This document shows, one piece after another, positions 33,072 to 36,136 of a stretch of 36,136 nt of DNA. The stretch is from DATLZB01 sp035574175 (GTDB lineage Bacteria; Pseudomonadota; Alphaproteobacteria; Rhizobiales; Hyphomicrobiaceae): positions 1-36,136 of the forward strand of contig DATLZB010000193.1 in NCBI GenBank assembly GCA_035574175.1. Reading direction: 5' to 3'. The position numbers and the translations under genes are program-made. Below the pieces are notes generated by a model. The model was not told the origin of the DNA. It did no database searches and worked only from the letters and a program-made list of their open reading frames with translations. Within the stretch, counting starts at the first letter, position 1; each line of letters begins with the position of its first letter.

Positions 33072-34545
33072 TGGTCTCCCCGAGTGGATTGCCGTGGGCG
33101 TCGCGCACTTCGGCCTCGGCCAGGGCTCGGGCCAGCCGGTCGGTTTCGCCGAAGTACTCGGCCCGGTCCCAGAAGCGCGGCCGAGCGATGCCAGTGGAGC
33201 GGTGCCGGCCGATGATCCTGCCGTGGGCATCTTCGCCGGTGATCTCGTAGACCATGATGTTCTGCAGCGTGACGACGTCGCCCTCCATGCCGAGCACTTC
33301 GGTGATGTGGGTGATCTTGCGGCTGCCGTCGCGGAGGCGCGCAGCTTGAACGATGATGTCGATGGAGCCGGTGATCATCTCGCGGATGGTTTTGGTCGGC
33401 AGCTGGAAGCCGCCCATCATAATCATCGACTCCATGCGGCTGATGGCCTCGCGGGGTGAGTTGGCGTGAAGAGTGCCCATCGAGCCGTCGTGGCCGGTAT
33501 TCATTGCCTGCAGGAGATCGAACGCTTCGGGACCGCGCACCTCGCCGACGATGATTCGCTCCGGGCGCATGCGCAGACAGTTTCTGACCAAATCGCGCAT
33601 GGTGATCTGACCCTCGCCCTCGAGGTTGGGAGGGCGGGTCTCGAGCCTCACCACGTGCGGCTGCTGGAGCTGAAGCTCGGCGGAGTCCTCGCAGGTGATG
33701 ATGCGCTCATCGTCGTCGATGCAGCTCGAAAGGCAGTTGAGCAGCGTGGTCTTGCCCGAGCCGGTACCGCCCGAAACGATGATGTTGCAGCGGACGCGAC
33801 CGATGATCTCGAGGAGGGTCCGGCCAGCCGGCGAAATGGAGCCAAAGGCGACCAACTGATCGAGCTTCAAACGGTCACGCTTAAACTTGCGGATGGTGAG
33901 CGCGGGGCCGTCGATGGCCAGCGGCGGGGCAATGACGTTGACGCGGGAGCCATCGGGCAGGCGCGCGTCGCAGATCGGACTCGACTCGTCGACGCGGCGA
34001 CCGACCTGGCTCACAATGCGCTGGCAGATGTTCATGAGCTGCGCGTTGTCGGCGAAGCGGACCGATGTCTTCTGCACCTTGCCGCCGACCTCGATGTACG
34101 TTGTGTTGGCGCCGTTCACCATGATGTCGGCGATGTCGTCGCGGGCGAGCAGCGGCTCGAGCGGGCCGTAACCGAGCACGTCGTTGCAAATGTCCTCGAG
34201 CAGCTCCTCCTGCTCGGCAATCGACATCACGACGTTCTTGATCTGGATGATCTCGCTGACGATGTCGCGGATCTCCTCGCGCGCGGCCGTGGCATCGAGC
34301 TTGGCAAGCTGGGTCAGGTCTATGGTATCGATCAGCGCATTAAAGACCGTCGTTTTGACGTCGTAATACTCCTCGGAGTGACGGCGCTGCGGCTCGGCCG
34401 GCGGCTCGGCGAGCCGGGCCGCCGACGTCGGCACCACAGTGGGCTTTGCCTCTGCAGACGGGCGCGGCATGGTGGCCGCCGGCGGTTGCTGGGGCGGCAA
34501 CGCCTTGCGAGGCGCAACGGGATCGTTGGTTCTCCTGCCAAACAT
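33064..34545 (-). CDS. cpaF: Tad pilus assembly ATPase CpaF/TadA
   Basis: A 493-residue secretion ATPase of the GspE/VirB11 superfamily that powers Flp pilus assembly. A disordered Pro/Ala-rich N-terminus (about 1-55) is followed by the N-terminal domain and the ATPase core: Walker A GGTGSGKTTLL with Lys265, the Asp box, Walker B RIIVGEVRGPEAFD, and the His box segment MNTGHDGSMGTLHANS. It sits between cpaE and tadB with only 12 bp to cpaE and an overlap with tadB, the usual order. Confidence 0.95.
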   Translation of the reverse strand: MFGRRTNDPVAPRKALPPQQPPAATMPRPSAEAKPTVVPTSAARLAEPPAEPQRRHSEEYYDVKTTVFNALIDTIDLTQLAKLDATAAREEIRDIVSEIIQIKNVVMSIAEQEELLEDICNDVLGYGPLEPLLARDDIADIMVNGANTTYIEVGGKVQKTSVRFADNAQLMNICQRIVSQVGRRVDESSPICDARLPDGSRVNVIAPPLAIDGPALTIRKFKRDRLKLDQLVAFGSISPAGRTLLEIIGRVRCNIIVSGGTGSGKTTLLNCLSSCIDDDERIITCEDSAELQLQQPHVVRLETRPPNLEGEGQITMRDLVRNCLRMRPERIIVGEVRGPEAFDLLQAMNTGHDGSMGTLHANSPREAISRMESMIMMGGFQLPTKTIREMITGSIDIIVQAARLRDGSRKITHITEVLGMEGDVVTLQNIMVYEITGEDAHGRIIGRHRSTGIARPRFWDRAEYFGETDRLARALAEAEVRDAHGNPLGETNA

Positions 34546-34557
34546 GAGCCTCGTCCT

Positions 34558-35877
34558 CTAGCGCTTCAGCTTCAGCTTCTCGAGCAGCGGGGCCAGCGGA
34601 GACCTCTTCGGCTCCGTCTTGCCGTCCTTGCGATGGGCGAGCGCCAGCGCGATGTCCCGGAATTGGGCGGTCGCCTTCGCCTTCTTGTTAAACTCCTCGA
34701 TCATCTGGCCGTTGGTGGCAGCGTTGCTGAATGACTCGCCGTCGAAGTCAATGACGGCGGCGGGCTGCAGCTCCAGGTTCTGGCAGAACTCCTTCACGCT
34801 GATCTCCTGCCGCTTGGGCACGCCCACCATGTTGACGACGAGCAGCGGCGGCCCGTCGTTGGCGCGCGACTGTCTCAGCAGGTCGATGATGTTCTTGGCG
34901 TTGCGCAGGTTGGCGAGGTCGGGATTGGCGGTAACCACGATCTCGTCGGCATCGAGCAGGATGCGCTTGCACCAGGGGGTCCAAACATGCGGCAGGTCGA
35001 CGGCGACGTAAGGAACATTGCGGCGCACGACGTCGATGACCGAGTCGCAGGCCTCCGGCGAGAGTTCGAAATCACGGTCCAGCACGACCGGGGCGGCAAA
35101 AATGCTCAAATGCTCCGAGCACTTCGTCAGCAGCCGATCGAGGAGCATCTCATCGAGCCGCTCGGGGCTCGAAAGCGCGTCGGCAATGCCCTGTACCGGG
35201 TCCTGATTGAAGTCGAGCCCCGTCGTTCCGAAAGCGAGGTCGAGGTCGGCGATGACCACGTTCGTTTTGAGGACCTCCGACATGGTCCAGGCGACGTTGT
35301 GGCAGACGGTCGAGGAGCCGACGCCGCCTTTGGCACCAATGAAGGCCAGGACATGTCCGATCGGCTCCGCCTGGGGGTCGTTGTAGAGGTTGGAGATCGC
35401 CTCCATGAGATCGACGGGAGCCACGGGTGCGATGAGGTACTCGCTGACACCGCGCTTCAGCAGCTCACGGTACAGAATCACGTCGTTGGCGGCCCCGACG
35501 ACGAGAACCTTCGTTTCGGGATCGCAGCTCTCGGCCAGCCGGTCGAGCTCGGCCAGCATCTGAGGGCGAGGCAATAGTGATTCGATGACAATGAGATTGG
35601 GTGTCGGATTCTGCTGGTAGTGAGCGATCGCTGCCGTGAGGCCCCCCATGTGCACGTTGAGATGGACCTTGGCCAGGCGGCGGTCTTCACCGGCAACCTG
35701 AACCGCGTCCGCGGTCGAAGCGTCCTCGCAAAAGGCGTCGATGGAGATGCGCGGGATCGGCCGGGCACGAGTGGCAGGCGCCTCGGCGCGTTCCTGCGCC
35801 TTGCCGTCGAAAGGAGCGATCGCGTTCGCTTGGGAGGACTCATCCTCGGCGCGATAGGAGAATGCTTGCTTGGTCAT
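34558..35877 (-). CDS. cpaE: Tad pilus localisation ATPase CpaE/TadZ
   Basis: A 439-residue ParA/MinD-like ATPase that places the Flp pilus machine at the cell pole. An N-terminal receiver-like domain without the usual acids (about 70-165) precedes the ATPase domain with the deviant Walker A KGGVGSST (183-190), in which the signature Lys183 is kept and the second Lys of KGGxGK is Ser. This form is common in CpaE/TadZ proteins. DLDLAFGTTG and the switch region VAVDLPH follow. The ATG is 12 bp downstream of the cpaD stop. Confidence 0.93.
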   Translation of the reverse strand: MTKQAFSYRAEDESSQANAIAPFDGKAQERAEAPATRARPIPRISIDAFCEDASTADAVQVAGEDRRLAKVHLNVHMGGLTAAIAHYQQNPTPNLIVIESLLPRPQMLAELDRLAESCDPETKVLVVGAANDVILYRELLKRGVSEYLIAPVAPVDLMEAISNLYNDPQAEPIGHVLAFIGAKGGVGSSTVCHNVAWTMSEVLKTNVVIADLDLAFGTTGLDFNQDPVQGIADALSSPERLDEMLLDRLLTKCSEHLSIFAAPVVLDRDFELSPEACDSVIDVVRRNVPYVAVDLPHVWTPWCKRILLDADEIVVTANPDLANLRNAKNIIDLLRQSRANDGPPLLVVNMVGVPKRQEISVKEFCQNLELQPAAVIDFDGESFSNAATNGQMIEEFNKKAKATAQFRDIALALAHRKDGKTEPKRSPLAPLLEKLKLKR

Positions 35878-35889
35878 GACGCGATGTCC

Positions 35890-36136
35890 TCAGTTGCCTG
35901 CCAACCCTTTGACCCTCTCCTCCTCCTGCTTCTTGGAGATGGTCGATTCTCCCCGGACGTACTTGTCCCATTGCGCGTCGCGCTTCTCGCTTGCGGGCGG
36001 GGTCTCGGTACGGGGGCCTAAGAGATCGGCGGGATTGGAAACCATGGCGGCGAAGTTGCGCTGGTTGGCACAGCCGAAGTTGGCGTAGTTGAGCCCGGCA
36101 TGGCTGTCGGCGAGGTTGGCCGGCCAGGCACCACAC
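35890..36136 (-). CDS. cpaD: pilus assembly protein CpaD, C-terminal part (partial)
   Basis: The last ~81 codons of a gene that enters from the right edge. The reading frame begins CGAWPANLADSHAG and contains NFGCANQRNFAAMVSNPADLLGPR, split here as NFGCANQRN and the PADLLGPR motif; both are typical of the CpaD C-terminus, an outer-membrane lipoprotein of the Tad system. It ends with a Lys/Glu-rich tail. A longer open frame in another phase covers the same DNA but encodes an Arg-rich non-protein-like product. Confidence 0.88.
   Translation of the reverse strand, partial: CGAWPANLADSHAGLNYANFGCANQRNFAAMVSNPADLLGPRTETPPASEKRDAQWDKYVRGESTISKKQEEERVKGLAGN

Noticed and set aside
35310..35340. Missing second Lys in the CpaE Walker A (KGGVGSST) as a defect
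   Set aside because: This substitution is common in CpaE/TadZ proteins, so it is a family trait.
1..36136. CRISPR arrays, tRNA or rRNA genes, prophage or insertion-sequence transposases
   Set aside because: No regularly spaced repeats, cloverleaf-like sequences, rRNA segments or transposase motifs were seen. The only mobile-like signal is the inverted repeat near 1.3-1.4 kb.

Overview
The window is high-GC DNA that is almost completely coding. Gene content points to an alphaproteobacterium, most likely of the Hyphomicrobiales (Rhizobiales) type: a CtrA-type TTAA-N7-TTAA box in front of xerC, a cpa/tad pilus operon, a DUF839/PhoX phosphatase with a twin-arginine signal, a biotin operon and a symporter-fused histidine kinase. 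The order is an inference; no rRNA or tRNA was found to test it.

Layout. (1) 1-2206: a possible partial secreted protein (minus), xerC with a CtrA-like box, a REP-like inverted repeat, and an SDR-like protein whose catalytic Tyr position holds Phe. (2) 2291-9155, minus strand: the 2-oxoglutarate dehydrogenase operon read as sucD-sucA-sucB-lpdA, without sucC or mdh at its head. (3) 9268-10865: a kynurenine-formamidase-like alpha/beta hydrolase and a small hypothetical gene separated by about 540 bp of non-coding DNA. (4) 10901-15771, minus strand: a three-gene redox operon with a GltD-like NADPH/FAD/iron-sulfur protein followed by the alpha (gamma-alpha fused) and beta subunits of a 2-oxoacid:ferredoxin oxidoreductase. 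The region therefore encodes an NAD-linked and a ferredoxin-linked way to oxidise 2-oxoacids a few kilobases apart. (5) 16043-18016: phoX behind a candidate PHO box. (6) 18176-22456: bioB-bioF-bioD-(mini-SDR)-bioA, tightly packed, with a 66-residue internally deleted SDR kept in frame and overlapping bioD. (7) 22437-29051: a DEDDh exonuclease-CBS-DUF294 nucleotidyltransferase fusion, divergent from a CrbS-like symporter/histidine kinase/receiver hybrid, which converges on a CrbR-like LuxR response regulator. (8) 29233-30379: three small membrane proteins, one YggT-like. (9) 30380-31087: about 700 bp without a recognised gene, ending in a strong hairpin. (10) 31088-36136, minus strand: the Tad/Cpa pilus genes cpaD (partial)-cpaE-cpaF-tadB-tadC.

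The points most worth a second look are the mini-SDR in the biotin operon, the exonuclease-CBS-nucleotidyltransferase fusion beside the CrbS/CrbR-like system, the ferredoxin-dependent 2-oxoacid module with its own NADPH-type partner, and the CtrA and PHO boxes. All assignments come from reading motifs and protein sequence by eye; no database search was possible.
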